A DNA stretch of 64,000 nt from Roseibium denhamense (GTDB lineage: Bacteria; Pseudomonadota; Alphaproteobacteria; Rhizobiales; Stappiaceae), in the NCBI RefSeq assembly GCF_009711415.1, contig NZ_SMLZ01000105.1, forward strand, positions 60,779 through 124,778. Direction: 5' to 3'. Of this stretch, positions 9,460 through 19,538 are shown in pieces. The translations under genes and the position numbers were made by a program. The notes beneath the pieces were generated by a model. That model was not told the origin of the DNA, made no database searches, and was given only the letters and a program-made list of their open reading frames with translations. Within the stretch, counting starts at the first letter, position 1; every line of letters begins with the position of its first letter.

Positions 9460-9957
9460 ATGAGTCGCTTGGACAGCTTCATCCGCCGCATGACGTCCCA
9501 GAAAATTCTGCTGGAATACCTTGTCAGCAAGGTCAATGAAACCGAAGGACCGGTCCTGGAGCTTGGTCTCGGCAATGGCCGGACCTACGATCACCTGCGG
9601 GAAATTTACCCGAATAAGGAGATCTACGCCTTTGATTTCGTGATGGAATGCCATCCAAGCTGTGCGCCGGATGCGGATCACATGATCTCAGGCGACATTC
9701 GCGACACACTCGCATTTTGTGAACCACGCATTGGTTCCAAGGCCGCTTTTGCCCATGTGGATATCGGGTCTGCCGATCCGACTTTCGACCTGTCCATTGC
9801 CCACTGGCTTGCACCACTTCTGGACAAATGCATGACCGTTGGCGGTTACATCCTGACGGCCTTGCCGTTGGATCTTCCAAACTATGCCGAGGAGGAAAAA
9901 CCTGAGGGCATTCATCCGGGCCGGTATCACATTTACCGTAAAATCTCCGAAGCGTGA
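9460..9957 (+). CDS. Class I SAM-dependent methyltransferase
   Basis: A 165-residue protein with the glycine-rich SAM-binding motif I (GPVLELGLGNGRTYDHLRE, about residues 30-48), an acidic end of strand 2 (IYAFDF), and ...AFAHVDIG at strand 4. It is shorter than most methyltransferases and resembles a small alphaproteobacterial family annotated only as SAM-dependent methyltransferase. The substrate is unknown. AAGGG lies about 9 bases before the ATG. The CoA-transferase gene follows after 29 bp and may be cotranscribed. Confidence 0.8.
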   Translation: MSRLDSFIRRMTSQKILLEYLVSKVNETEGPVLELGLGNGRTYDHLREIYPNKEIYAFDFVMECHPSCAPDADHMISGDIRDTLAFCEPRIGSKAAFAHVDIGSADPTFDLSIAHWLAPLLDKCMTVGGYILTALPLDLPNYAEEEKPEGIHPGRYHIYRKISEA

Positions 9958-9986
9958 GCGGCACTAAGACATCTTGAGGACATCGC

Positions 9987-11186
9987 ATGACACCCCCATT
10001 GACCGGCCTGAAGGTGGTCGAGCTTGCCCGCATCCTTGCCGGGCCATGGATCGGCCAGACCCTTTCGGATCTTGGAGCGGACGTCATCAAGGTGGAAAGC
10101 CCGGCAGGGGACGACACCCGGGGCTGGGGCCCGCCGTTTACGGCAGGCAGTGATGGCGGGCAAAGCGATGCGGCCTATTTTCATGCCTGCAATCGCGGGA
10201 AACGCTCCATCACAGCGGATTTCCGGACCGCAGAAGGCCAAGAGGTGGTCCGAAGGCTGGTGGCTGGTGCCGACGTCCTGGTTGAAAACTTCAAGGTTGG
10301 CGGGCTTGCCAAATACGGGCTCGATTATGAAACCCTCAAGCCCATCAATCCGAAATTGATTTATTGCTCCGTGACGGGTTTTGGCCAGGACGGGCCTTAT
10401 GCGCACCGTGCCGGCTATGACTTCATGATCCAGGGCATGGGCGGCATCATGGACCTGACGGGCGCTCCTGACGGCGAACCGCAGAAGGTCGGTGTGGCCT
10501 TTGCCGATATTTTCACCGGTCTTTACGGCGTTATCGGGATCCTGGCCGCTTTGCGGCGGCGTGATCAGACAGGTGAGGGAGAATGGGTCGACATGGCCCT
10601 CCTGGATGCGCAGGTTGGGGTTCTTGCAAATCAGGCCCTGAACTATTTCGTCAGCGGAAACGCTCCAAAACGGCTCGGCAATGCCCATCCGAACATCGTG
10701 CCCTATCAGGTCTTTCCAGCCAGCGACGGCCATCTGATCATTGCCGTCGGGAATGACGGGCAATTCGCCCGTTTGTGTGCGGTTCTGGGGCTTCCGGAGC
10801 TGGCGAAAGAGCCGCGATACGCGACCAATGCGGCTCGTGTGGCGGCCAGATCGGATTTGGTTCCGCTTCTTGTCGCAGAGACGCAAACGCGCCGGCGCGA
10901 CGACTTGCTGGCGGCGCTGGAAGCGGAAGGGGTTCCGGCCGGGCCAATCAACTCGGTCAGCGATGTCTTCGATGATCCGCAAATCCAGCACCGGTCAATG
11001 AAGGTTACCCTGCCGGCGGATGCGGTTGAGGGCGGAACCGTTTCCTCCGTTCGAACGCCGATCAAGTTTCAAAACTCAGGGCTGAAGCTTGACCGGGCCG
11101 CGCCCGCGCTTGGCCAGCACACGGATGAGATCTTGAAGGAACTCGGCCTTTCCCCCGAAGCGAAGCCCGGAGGCGGGGAAGGGTAA
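9987..11186 (+). CDS. CaiB/BaiF family (class III) CoA transferase
   Basis: A 399-residue family III CoA transferase, which moves CoA between carboxylic acids through an acyl-aspartyl intermediate. The N-terminus LKVVELARILAGPWIGQTL and the motif VIKVESPAGDDTRGWGPP are typical. The likely catalytic Asp is in HRAGYDFMIQGMGGIMDLTG. TGAGGA lies 7 bases upstream of the ATG. The actual acid substrate cannot be told from the sequence, since this family includes formyl-CoA, carnitine, succinyl-CoA:mesaconate and other enzymes. The NudK gene begins 2 bp after the stop, so the two are almost certainly cotranscribed. Confidence 0.93.
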   Translation: MTPPLTGLKVVELARILAGPWIGQTLSDLGADVIKVESPAGDDTRGWGPPFTAGSDGGQSDAAYFHACNRGKRSITADFRTAEGQEVVRRLVAGADVLVENFKVGGLAKYGLDYETLKPINPKLIYCSVTGFGQDGPYAHRAGYDFMIQGMGGIMDLTGAPDGEPQKVGVAFADIFTGLYGVIGILAALRRRDQTGEGEWVDMALLDAQVGVLANQALNYFVSGNAPKRLGNAHPNIVPYQVFPASDGHLIIAVGNDGQFARLCAVLGLPELAKEPRYATNAARVAARSDLVPLLVAETQTRRRDDLLAALEAEGVPAGPINSVSDVFDDPQIQHRSMKVTLPADAVEGGTVSSVRTPIKFQNSGLKLDRAAPALGQHTDEILKELGLSPEAKPGGGEG

Positions 11187-11187
11187 A

Positions 11188-11796
11188 ATGGACGACGCGC
11201 CAAACCTGAAGATCCTGAAGAGCGAGGTCCTGTCCGACAATTGGGGCACGCTCACAAAGTACACATACGAGTTGTTGCGCAGGGATGGTGCCTGGCAGGA
11301 GCAAATTCGGGAGGTTTATGACCGGGGGCATGGTGCGGCCTGCCTGCTCTACAATCCGCAAACCGGTTGCGTTTTGCTCACACGCCAGTTCCGCCTGCCC
11401 GTCTTTGTTGCAAGACGCCCAGCCCATGTGATCGAAGCACCTGCGGGCTTGCTCGAAGGTGAAAACCCGGCGGCCCGCATGCGGGCCGAATTGATCGAAG
11501 AGACCGGATTTGATGTCTCTGAACTTGAACACGTTTATGATTTGGCGATGAGCCCGGGATCGGTGAGCGAGTTCCTGTCCTTTTTCCGGGGAACGTACAG
11601 CCTGAAGGACCAGGTCGGGGAAGGCGGGGGAGACCCTCATGAAGGCGAAGACATCGAGGTTCTTCATGTTCCGCTTCAAAAAGCGCTGGGAATGATCGAG
11701 ACCGGATGCATTTTCGATGCGAAGACCGTCATTCTGCTTCAGGATCTTCACATCAGACTGACCGCTGGGCTTTTAACGCAACCGGACGGGGCCTAG
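11188..11796 (+). CDS. nudK: GDP-mannose pyrophosphatase-like Nudix hydrolase
   Basis: A 202-residue Nudix protein whose layout follows NudK rather than ADP-ribose pyrophosphatase: KSEVLSDNWGTLTKYTYEL, REVYDRGHGAACLLYN and RQFRLPVF at the N-terminus, then the Nudix box. The box starts APAGLLEGENPAARMRAELI. It is one residue shorter than the consensus and lacks the Arg of the usual RE pair, which as I recall is also true of NudK. Downstream, MSPGSVSEFLSFF and EDIEVLHVPLQKALGMIETG also follow NudK. NudK hydrolyses GDP-mannose to mannose-1-phosphate and GMP. GGAAGGG lies just before the ATG. Confidence 0.88.
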   Translation: MDDAPNLKILKSEVLSDNWGTLTKYTYELLRRDGAWQEQIREVYDRGHGAACLLYNPQTGCVLLTRQFRLPVFVARRPAHVIEAPAGLLEGENPAARMRAELIEETGFDVSELEHVYDLAMSPGSVSEFLSFFRGTYSLKDQVGEGGGDPHEGEDIEVLHVPLQKALGMIETGCIFDAKTVILLQDLHIRLTAGLLTQPDGA

Positions 11797-11892
11797 GACA
11801 GGTTCCTTGGGGGCTGCCTCCAAGCATTTTGCCACAATTTGACGGCAAGTCTGGTACCTGTAGTTTGATGGTTCACAAGAGGACCGGGCCGC

Positions 11893-13773
11893 ATGGCAAA
11901 AATGCGCTCAAAAAATCGTCGCTTCCAGGTTAGCCTGTCAACGCTTGTTGGTGCCGGGTCCGGCGGCTTTGTAGCGCTTGCGATCGCGCTTGTTCTTGGA
12001 ATGTCGGTCACGGCCAACTTTCAAAACACGTTTTCTCTTTTGAACGACAAGACGATCTTGAGCACCCAGGGGCTGGAACAGCAACTGAGGACGCATTTCG
12101 CCTCTGTCGAAAATGCCGTGGTGGGCTTGCAGCCCTCATTCGAAAACGGACTGGAAACCGGCAAAAGCCCGGACCGTATTCTCGAAGATCTGACGCTTGC
12201 GCTGAAATCCAACCAGGACATCACGACCCTTGCAATCACCTGGATGGACGGACGGCGGCTGGGGATCTACAGGGCTCTGAATGGAAAGCTTTGGCGGATC
12301 AAGGAAGCTGTGCCGCCTCCGGGGTTTGAAGGCCAGGACTTGCCCGAGCTGGCACCCGATAGCCCGCCAACCTGGGGGGAGGTGGTGATCCATGATGTCG
12401 GAACCTTCTCGAATGTTTCGGTTCCCCTTGTCAGCGGCGGTTCGTTGACCGCAGTCCTGACAGCGGCCACATCCATGGAAGACCTTGCCGAAATCGTATC
12501 GGCCCGGGACGAGGGACCGGACAATACGGTTTTCATTCTCGACGGGCAGGACCGGGTGATCCTGCATTCGGATTCGGATTGGTTGCAGACCGGCGGCCAG
12601 ATTACGGAAAAGTTTCCGATGCCCCGGCAGACGATTTCAGACCCTGTCTTGAAGAACCTGGCCGAGCAGGAGCGCCTGGAAGAATTCGGAAAAGCGGCCG
12701 ACCTCGGTATTTATGTCTCCTTCGTACCGGCCGACGAAGACGAGTTCATCGTCATGACGGCGGAACTGTCCGGCTTTAGCAGTGTTCCGCTCACCATCGG
12801 GCAATATTACCGGGGCGCGACAGTGTCCCGGGAAGTGCACCGCCTGTCGGGATCCATGATCGTCGGTCTGGGCATGCTGGCCGTATCGGTTGTGATTGCC
12901 TTCTGGCTGGGGCGGCGTGTGTCGCGCCCCTTGCGGAACCTGGCGAGACAGTCAGAGCGGGTTGGAGCTCTCAACTTGAACGAGGTCGAAAAACTGCCCC
13001 GCAGCCGCGTTGCGGAAATGGACCAGGTGGCAATCGCGTTCAATTCCATGGTCGAGGGGCTGAAGGCCATGAACACCTATGTTCCCCGGTCGCTCTTCAT
13101 CAAGCTCATGCGTCTGGGCGGCAGCAAGGCGGCCGAGGCCCGGGAAGCGGATTTGACGATCCTCTTTTCCGATATCGTCGGGTTTACGGCCCTGTCCGAA
13201 CACATGAGCGCCGAGGAAACCGCTGACATCCTGAATACGCATTTCGCGATTCTGGTTGAGGCTGTCGAAACGGAGGGGGGAACGGTCGACAAATTCATGG
13301 GGGATGGCATGCTCGCCTTCTGGGGCGCGCCAGATGCCCGCCCGGACCACGCTGAGGCCGCCGTTCGCGCCGCCCGCCGGATCGCTGCCGCTCTCCACAC
13401 CGCGAATGCAAAGGCGGCTGCTCAAGGGCGCCCGCCGATCCGGATGCGCGTTGGCATCCACAGTGGACCGGCCGTGGTTGGCAATGTCGGCGCGCATGAC
13501 CGCTGGAACTACACAGTGGTCGGCGACACCGTCAATGCTGCAGAGCGGCTGCAGCATTTGGGCCGGGAAGTGGCCGGTGAACCCGAAATGACGATCCTTG
13601 CAAGCGCCGACACCGTTGCACGTTTGCCGGTTCAAACCGGCCTGACTGCGGTCGGGGAACACTATCTGCGCGGCCGCAGCGAACGCATGGACGTGTTCTG
13701 GCTGGATCCGCACCCGCCAAAGGCCGCGGAGCAGGACAGTCTGCAAGAGCGTCCGGTTTCAGCGGCAGAATAA
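11893..13773 (+). CDS. Membrane adenylate/guanylate cyclase with HAMP domain
   Basis: A 626-residue class III nucleotide cyclase. A membrane segment at about residues 17-42 and another at about 320-340 bracket a periplasmic sensor of about 275 residues of Cache type. A HAMP linker follows (RRVSRPLRNLARQSERVG), then the catalytic domain at about 420-600. Metal-binding Asp residues are visible in LTILFSDIVGFTALSE and in GTVDKFMGDGMLAFWGAPDA. The transition-state region WNYTVVGDTVNAAERLQ is intact, so the enzyme should be active. The signal is unknown. There is no conserved neighbour. The gene is preceded by about 96 bp without a gene. Confidence 0.92.
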   Translation: MAKMRSKNRRFQVSLSTLVGAGSGGFVALAIALVLGMSVTANFQNTFSLLNDKTILSTQGLEQQLRTHFASVENAVVGLQPSFENGLETGKSPDRILEDLTLALKSNQDITTLAITWMDGRRLGIYRALNGKLWRIKEAVPPPGFEGQDLPELAPDSPPTWGEVVIHDVGTFSNVSVPLVSGGSLTAVLTAATSMEDLAEIVSARDEGPDNTVFILDGQDRVILHSDSDWLQTGGQITEKFPMPRQTISDPVLKNLAEQERLEEFGKAADLGIYVSFVPADEDEFIVMTAELSGFSSVPLTIGQYYRGATVSREVHRLSGSMIVGLGMLAVSVVIAFWLGRRVSRPLRNLARQSERVGALNLNEVEKLPRSRVAEMDQVAIAFNSMVEGLKAMNTYVPRSLFIKLMRLGGSKAAEAREADLTILFSDIVGFTALSEHMSAEETADILNTHFAILVEAVETEGGTVDKFMGDGMLAFWGAPDARPDHAEAAVRAARRIAAALHTANAKAAAQGRPPIRMRVGIHSGPAVVGNVGAHDRWNYTVVGDTVNAAERLQHLGREVAGEPEMTILASADTVARLPVQTGLTAVGEHYLRGRSERMDVFWLDPHPPKAAEQDSLQERPVSAAE

Positions 13774-13964
13774 ATGCCGGAATCGGGTTAGCGCTGGCAA
13801 TATTCTGAAACAAATGGAATTTTCCGAATGGCCGTGATCCAAGTCACGGTTCAATTGTCGCTTCTGGACCATTGCTATCAGCTGCCAAATTTGATTGTCT
13901 TTTGTCTGCAACAGAGGCTTAGTAAGGCTCTGCAAGTCACGCCGCACCAAGGAGGAGCGACACG

Positions 13965-15851
13965 GTGAATGTTCTCTCGATTGAGGGGCTGACGGTAGAT
14001 TTTAATACTGCCGAGGGAAAAGTCCGGGCCGTCGATGACGTATCGTTTGTGGTTCCGGAAAACCGCACCGTAGCGCTGGTTGGGGAATCAGGGTCCGGAA
14101 AGACCGTTATTTCGCAGACAATTATGGGGCTTTTGCCGGAAGCTGCGTCGATTACATCAGGCCGGGTGATCCTGGCCCATCCCAGTGGCGCGGAGCCTCC
14201 TGTCGACATCGCAACGCTCGAGCGCAAGGGACCGCAAATGCGCCATATGCGCGGCAACCGCGTTGCGATCATCTTCCAGGAACCCATGACATCCTTGTCG
14301 CCGCTCCACACGATTGGTGACCAAATTGGGGAAGCGGCGCTTCTCCACCGCAATTGCAGCCGCGCCGAAGCGCGTGAACTCACGCGCGACATGTTGAGGC
14401 TGGTCCAGTTCCCGGACCCCGAACGCGGCCTTGATACCTTTCCGTTCGAACTGTCCGGCGGATTGCGCCAACGGGCCATGATCGCAATGGCGATGATCTG
14501 CAATCCATCGCTTCTGATTGCCGATGAGCCGACAACAGCCCTTGATGTGACCATCCAGGCGGAGATCCTCAAACTGATCCGCGATGTGCAGCAGGAGCTG
14601 CGCATGGCGGTCCTGATGATCACGCATGATTTCGGGGTCGTTGCCAACATGGCCGACGAAATCGCGGTCATCTACCATGGCCGCATCATGGAGCGGGGCA
14701 CGGCGGAGCAGCTCTTTTCCAACCCGCAGCACGACTATCTCAAGGCGCTTTTGAATGCCGTGCCGAGTTTTCACATGGAGAAAAGCGAGCGCTTGGTCCC
14801 GATCCGGCCGATAGAGATCAATTCCGCGGAGATGACGAGCAATCGTCCAAAATGCGATGTGCCGCCCGGCGAGCCGCTGGTGGAGCTTCGGAATGTGACG
14901 AAACAATTCACCCTCCGGAAAGGGTCGTTCCTGGGCGGTAAGCCGAAAACGATGACGGCGCTGGACTGCATCAACCTGACGATCAAACGGGGCGAATGCC
15001 TCGGCCTGGTCGGGGAGTCCGGCTCCGGCAAGACCACGGCCGCCAAAACGATCCTGCGCGCGCTCGATATTGAAGACGGCGAGGTCGTCTATAATCGCGG
15101 GAAGGGGCTTGAGAACGTCGCGGATCTTACCGGTGCCGATCTGATGGATTACCGCCGCCGGGTTCAATTGATTTTTCAGGACCCGTTCTCATCGCTCAAT
15201 CCGCGCATGACGATCAACGATATCCTGACGGAGCCGCTCGAGATCCACGGGATCGGAACGCCTGACAGCCGGGCGGAGCGTGCCCGCAATCTCATGTCGC
15301 TGGTTGGGCTGGACCCGCGCTACCTGCGCCGGTATCCGCATTCCTTTTCCGGCGGCCAGCGCCAGCGGATCGGGATTGCGCGGGCGCTGACGCTCAATCC
15401 GGAGTTTCTGCTCTGTGACGAGCCGACATCGGCGCTTGATGTATCCGTTCAGGCCCAGATCCTCAATCTGCTTCAGGATCTGAAACGGGACCTGAACCTG
15501 ACCTATCTGTTTGTCAGCCATAATCTGGCGGTTGTCGACTACATTGCCGACCGGATTGCGGTCATGTGCCGGGGCCGCCTGGTTGAAATGGGAGAAACGC
15601 GCAAGGTCGTTGCCAAGCCGCTTCACCCTTATACAAAGGCGCTTTTGTCCGCCGTGCCGGAACCGGACTTGTCCGCGCCACTTGATTTTGCAGCGCTTGA
15701 TGCGAACCGTGCATCCGAGCCGCATCTTTGGCCCGATCCGTTCAAGATCACAGAAGGAGTTACCCCAACGCTGGTGGAGCTTGAACCGGGCCATTTTGTC
15801 TGCGCACCTGGTCTTCAGAATACCGGGGCGCTGAAGGGAACAGCAGCATGA
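13965..15851 (+). CDS. Dual-domain ABC importer ATPase (peptide/opine type)
   Basis: A 628-residue protein with two complete ABC ATPase domains fused head to tail, as in YejF and similar oligopeptide importers. Domain 1 has GESGSGKTVISQ, LSGGLRQR and LLIADEPTTALD. Domain 2 has GESGSGKTTAAKTILRAL, FSGGQRQRIGIARAL and LLCDEPTSALD. Each domain ends with an oligopeptide-type C-terminal extension. It energises uptake through the two permeases at 18513-20716. The start is a GTG (13965) after AGGAGCGACACG. The stop overlaps the ATG of the binding-protein gene by 4 bp. Confidence 0.95.
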   Translation: MNVLSIEGLTVDFNTAEGKVRAVDDVSFVVPENRTVALVGESGSGKTVISQTIMGLLPEAASITSGRVILAHPSGAEPPVDIATLERKGPQMRHMRGNRVAIIFQEPMTSLSPLHTIGDQIGEAALLHRNCSRAEARELTRDMLRLVQFPDPERGLDTFPFELSGGLRQRAMIAMAMICNPSLLIADEPTTALDVTIQAEILKLIRDVQQELRMAVLMITHDFGVVANMADEIAVIYHGRIMERGTAEQLFSNPQHDYLKALLNAVPSFHMEKSERLVPIRPIEINSAEMTSNRPKCDVPPGEPLVELRNVTKQFTLRKGSFLGGKPKTMTALDCINLTIKRGECLGLVGESGSGKTTAAKTILRALDIEDGEVVYNRGKGLENVADLTGADLMDYRRRVQLIFQDPFSSLNPRMTINDILTEPLEIHGIGTPDSRAERARNLMSLVGLDPRYLRRYPHSFSGGQRQRIGIARALTLNPEFLLCDEPTSALDVSVQAQILNLLQDLKRDLNLTYLFVSHNLAVVDYIADRIAVMCRGRLVEMGETRKVVAKPLHPYTKALLSAVPEPDLSAPLDFAALDANRASEPHLWPDPFKITEGVTPTLVELEPGHFVCAPGLQNTGALKGTAA

Positions 15852-17734
15852 CGTTGAAATCATCATTTGCGGCGGGGGTCTTCCTCGGCGCTGCCCTGGT
15901 CTGCGGGCCGGTGGCCGCTCTTGAACTCAAGGAGACGCCGGGGCTTTCGCCGGATCTGCCTCCGGTTGCCGAACGGGTGCCGTCGGAGCCGTTGATTGTC
16001 GATTTGGAGGCGCGCGGGCGGACCATAGGACAGCACGGCGGCGCGCTTGATACCCTCATCGGCCGCGCCAAAGACGTGCGGTTGATCAATGTTTGGGGCT
16101 ATGCCCGGCTCGTCGGCTACAATGAAGACTTGGAGCTGGTTCCCGACCTTCTGGAGGACGTGGAAGTCGAGGATGGCCGAATTTTCACCCTCCATACCCG
16201 TGAGGGTCATAAATGGTCCGATGGGCATCCGTTTGGCGCAGAAGATCTGCGCTACTACTTTGAAGATGTTGTGAGCAATGAGTATCTGACCCCGGCCGGC
16301 CTTCCGCCGTTTCTTCTTGTGAACGGCAAAGGCCCGACATTCGAGGTTCTGGATGAAACAACCGTCCGGTATACCTGGGACGAACCGAACCCGCTGTTTC
16401 TGCCGGAATTGGCCAAGTCACGCCCGCCCTTCATCTACCGCCCGGCGCATTACCTCAAGCAGTTTCATGGCGATTACGGCGATCCGGAATTCCTGAAAGA
16501 AGAGGCTGCGAAAGTGAAAGCCCGCAGCTGGGCACCGCTGCAGGGCAAAAAGGACGACATGTACAATGCCCGCAATGTCGACCTGCCGAGCCTGCAACCA
16601 TGGGTCCGAAACCGGGATAACAGCGATCTCAGGTTCATTCTCGAGCGCAATCCTTACTACCACCGGGTCGACAGCACCGGCCAGCAGCTTCCCTATATCG
16701 ACGAGATCATCATGACGGTCGCGGATGGCAAGCTGATCCCGGCCAAGGCCCAGGCAGGCGAAGCCAATCTACAGGCCCGCAATCTGAGCTTTTCGGATAT
16801 CACCGTGCTCAAGAAAGGGGAGAAGCAGAACGACTATGTGACCGCGCTTTGGTCAAACACCAAGGGGTCCGAAATCTCGCTTCTGCCGAACCTGACCGTG
16901 AAAGATCCGGTGTGGCGCGAGCTGCTCCGTGATACCCGGTTCCGCCACGCCTTGTCCTTGAGCCTCGACCGGAAACTCCTCAACAAGGTTCTGTTCTTTG
17001 GTCTGGGCACTCCGGGCAATGATACGGTGCTGCCGCAAAGCCCGCTCTATAAGCCCGAATACACGACCAAATGGGCGGAATATGATCCTGACCGGGCCAA
17101 TGCGCTGCTGGATGAGATCGGACTGACCGAGCGCGACAAGGAGGGCATCCGGTTGATGCCGGATGGGCGTCCGCTTCAGATCATCGTGGAAACCGCAGGC
17201 GAACAGCAGGTGGAACTCGATGCGCTCGAACTGGTTACCGACATGTGGAAGGATATCGGCATCAAGCTGTTCGCAAAACCGAGCCAGCGCGACAATCTGC
17301 GCGAACGCTCGATCACGGGCGAGCTGGTGATGTCGGTCTGGTCGGGCATGGAGAACGGCATCCCGACTTCTGAGATGCCGCCGGAAGACCTGGCGCCGGT
17401 GCGCGGTGATCTGGCGCTCTGGCACTATTGGGGCGACCATTATGAGACCCAGGGCAAGGGCGGGGAAAAGCCGGATTGGCCGCCAGCGGAGCGCCTCCTG
17501 GAGCTCTACAAGGCCTGGCTGGTCTCCAAGACGCCGGAAGAGCGGACCAAGATCTGGACCGAGATGCTGCAAATCCACGCAGACGAAACGATCCGGATTG
17601 GTCTGGTCTCCGGCGTGCGTCAGCCGGTCGTGATCAAGGATGTGGAAAATGTTCCGCTGGAAGGGATCTACGGATGGGATCCGGGCGCGCATTTCGGCAT
17701 TCACCGCATGGACGAGTTCTATCTGGCTGACTGA
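15848..17734 (+). CDS. ABC transporter periplasmic binding protein (SBP_bac_5)
   Basis: A 628-residue extracytoplasmic solute-binding protein of the peptide/nickel/opine family. The N-terminus MTLKSSFAAGVFLGAALVCG is a Sec signal peptide, with probable cleavage near GPVAA. Family features include DLELVPDLLEDVEVEDGRIF, HKWSDGHPFGAEDLRYYFED and FRHALSLSLDRKLLN. At this length it belongs to the larger members with an extra C-terminal segment. Its ATG overlaps the ATPase stop, showing translational coupling. The ligand is unknown. Confidence 0.94.
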   Translation: MTLKSSFAAGVFLGAALVCGPVAALELKETPGLSPDLPPVAERVPSEPLIVDLEARGRTIGQHGGALDTLIGRAKDVRLINVWGYARLVGYNEDLELVPDLLEDVEVEDGRIFTLHTREGHKWSDGHPFGAEDLRYYFEDVVSNEYLTPAGLPPFLLVNGKGPTFEVLDETTVRYTWDEPNPLFLPELAKSRPPFIYRPAHYLKQFHGDYGDPEFLKEEAAKVKARSWAPLQGKKDDMYNARNVDLPSLQPWVRNRDNSDLRFILERNPYYHRVDSTGQQLPYIDEIIMTVADGKLIPAKAQAGEANLQARNLSFSDITVLKKGEKQNDYVTALWSNTKGSEISLLPNLTVKDPVWRELLRDTRFRHALSLSLDRKLLNKVLFFGLGTPGNDTVLPQSPLYKPEYTTKWAEYDPDRANALLDEIGLTERDKEGIRLMPDGRPLQIIVETAGEQQVELDALELVTDMWKDIGIKLFAKPSQRDNLRERSITGELVMSVWSGMENGIPTSEMPPEDLAPVRGDLALWHYWGDHYETQGKGGEKPDWPPAERLLELYKAWLVSKTPEERTKIWTEMLQIHADETIRIGLVSGVRQPVVIKDVENVPLEGIYGWDPGAHFGIHRMDEFYLAD

Positions 17735-17777
17735 GCTGGATAGACCCGCCACATCCTCACTACCTCAAGGAGCTTGA

Positions 17778-18440
17778 ATGGCCGACCGGCTTCAGATCAC
17801 GGAAGACCTCATCGACTATGTGTGTGAATACGGAACCCGGGAAACCGGGCCCCTGGCACAGCTGCGGCAAAAGACGCAAAGCCTGCCCGAAGCGGACATG
17901 CGGGTGCCGCAGGAACAGGGGCAGTTGCTGCATTTCCTCCTGAAGACATTGAATGCCCGCAAGGTGATGGAGCTGGGGGTCTTCACCGGTTACAGCACCC
18001 TTTGGATGGCCTCGGCCTTGCCGGAAGATGGCAGGGTTGTTGCAATTGAAAAACGCGAGACATGGAAGGACATCGCTGAAGCGTCCTGGGAAGAGGCCGG
18101 GGTGCGCGGCAAGATCGATTTCCGGATCGGGCGCGCAGAAAAGATCATTGCCGGTTTGCTGGAGAATGGCGAGGCGGGGAGCTACGACCTTGTTTTTGTC
18201 GACGCGGACAAGAAAAGCTACACGCGCTACTATGAACTCGCGCTGGAGCTGCTGCGTCCCGGTGGCATCATGGTTTTCGACAATATGCTGAGGCTGGGCG
18301 ACGTGATCGATCCGTCCGTGAGCGACCCGGCGGTCGACGACATTCGCGAGTTGAACGAAAAACTCCGCCAAGACCCGAGAGTGATCATTTCCATGCTTCC
18401 GTTTTCCGACGGACTGACATTGGTGCTCAAAACGTCATAA
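17778..18440 (+). CDS. O-methyltransferase, caffeoyl-CoA/catechol type
   Basis: A 220-residue SAM-dependent O-methyltransferase of family 3. It shows VMELGVFTGYSTLWMASALP (motif I), VVAIEKRETW, and the metal-binding pair in YDLVFVDADKKSYTRYYE with MVFDNML. These features match cation-dependent catechol-type enzymes. It is inserted between the binding protein and the first permease of the ABC importer on the same strand, 43 bp after the former, so it is probably part of the operon. AAGGAGCTTGA precedes the ATG. The imported solute or its metabolite may be its substrate (inference). Confidence 0.92.
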   Translation: MADRLQITEDLIDYVCEYGTRETGPLAQLRQKTQSLPEADMRVPQEQGQLLHFLLKTLNARKVMELGVFTGYSTLWMASALPEDGRVVAIEKRETWKDIAEASWEEAGVRGKIDFRIGRAEKIIAGLLENGEAGSYDLVFVDADKKSYTRYYELALELLRPGGIMVFDNMLRLGDVIDPSVSDPAVDDIRELNEKLRQDPRVIISMLPFSDGLTLVLKTS

Positions 18441-18512
18441 GATTGAACGAAAATACGTGCGTGCGCCGGGGCAGAAACGCCCTTAGCGGCTGCGGGGCAA
18501 AGGGGAACCAGG

Positions 18513-19538
18513 GTGCTCTATTATATTCTGCGCCGGCTCTTGCTGATGATACCGACATTGCTTGTCATCAGTCTGTTGATTTTCTTCATCATCGAGCTGC
18601 CGACCGGTGACTATATTACCAATCAGATCGCGGCCTTGCGGGCTATTGGTGAAGAAGCGTCGATTGCCAAGCTTGAGTTCCTGCGCAAGGAGTTTTCCCT
18701 CGATAAGCCTTTTTTCGAACGGTACCTGATCTGGATCGGGCTTTGGCCTGGCCCCCATGGCCTGGATGGTCTTATCCAGGGGAACTGGGGCTGGTCCTTT
18801 GAATTCGACAAGCCGGTTGAGCAGGTTGTCGGCCCTACCTTGCCGCTGACGATCGTGCTGAACTTTGCAACGATCCTGTTCGTCTACATTGTTTCCTTCC
18901 CGATCGGCATCTATTCGGCGACGCGCCAATACTCCTGGGGTGATTACGGGTTCACGCTGCTGGGCTATATCGGTCTCGCAACGCCGAACTTCCTGCTGGC
19001 GCTGCTCCTGCTTTACGGGTTCAACCGGTGGTTCGGCATGTCAATCGGCGGGCTGATGGACCCGCAATACATCGATCAGCCCTGGAGCGTTGACAAGATG
19101 CTCTCGGTTCTTGCCCACCTCATCGTGCCGACAATCGTGATCGGGACATCGGGAACGGCCGCCATGATCCGGCGGCTCAGGGCCAACCTTCTTGATGAGC
19201 TGCACAAGCAATATGTGACCACCGGCCGGGCCAAGGGGCTCAAGGAAAACCAGCTTCTGGTCAAGTATCCCCTGCGCATGGCGATCAATCCGTTCATCGC
19301 CGACATCGGCAACCTTATCCCGTCTCTTGTGTCCGGATCGGTGATCGTGTCCGTGGTGATGAGCTTGCCGACTGTCGGGCCGGTCTTGTTGTCGGCGCTA
19401 CAGTCCCAGGACCAGTTCCTCTCCGGGTTCATTCTGCTGTTCGTTGCAGTGCTCACGCTGATCGGGATGTTGATTTCCGATCTGCTTTTGGCCGTTCTGG
19501 ATCCAAGGATCCGGCTCGGCGGGAGGGCCGCGTCATGA
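18513..19538 (+). CDS. ABC importer permease 1 (DppB/YejB type)
   Basis: A 341-residue inner-membrane permease with the usual six membrane segments. The N-terminus LYYILRRLLLMIPTLLVISL is typical of DppB-type subunits. The EAA loop near residues 220-245 (RRLRANLLDELHKQYVTTGR, AKGLKENQL) docks the ATPase. The start is GTG at 18513. The last bases overlap the next permease by 4 bp (ATGA), so the two are translationally coupled and should form the heterodimeric channel. Confidence 0.94.
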   Translation: MLYYILRRLLLMIPTLLVISLLIFFIIELPTGDYITNQIAALRAIGEEASIAKLEFLRKEFSLDKPFFERYLIWIGLWPGPHGLDGLIQGNWGWSFEFDKPVEQVVGPTLPLTIVLNFATILFVYIVSFPIGIYSATRQYSWGDYGFTLLGYIGLATPNFLLALLLLYGFNRWFGMSIGGLMDPQYIDQPWSVDKMLSVLAHLIVPTIVIGTSGTAAMIRRLRANLLDELHKQYVTTGRAKGLKENQLLVKYPLRMAINPFIADIGNLIPSLVSGSVIVSVVMSLPTVGPVLLSALQSQDQFLSGFILLFVAVLTLIGMLISDLLLAVLDPRIRLGGRAAS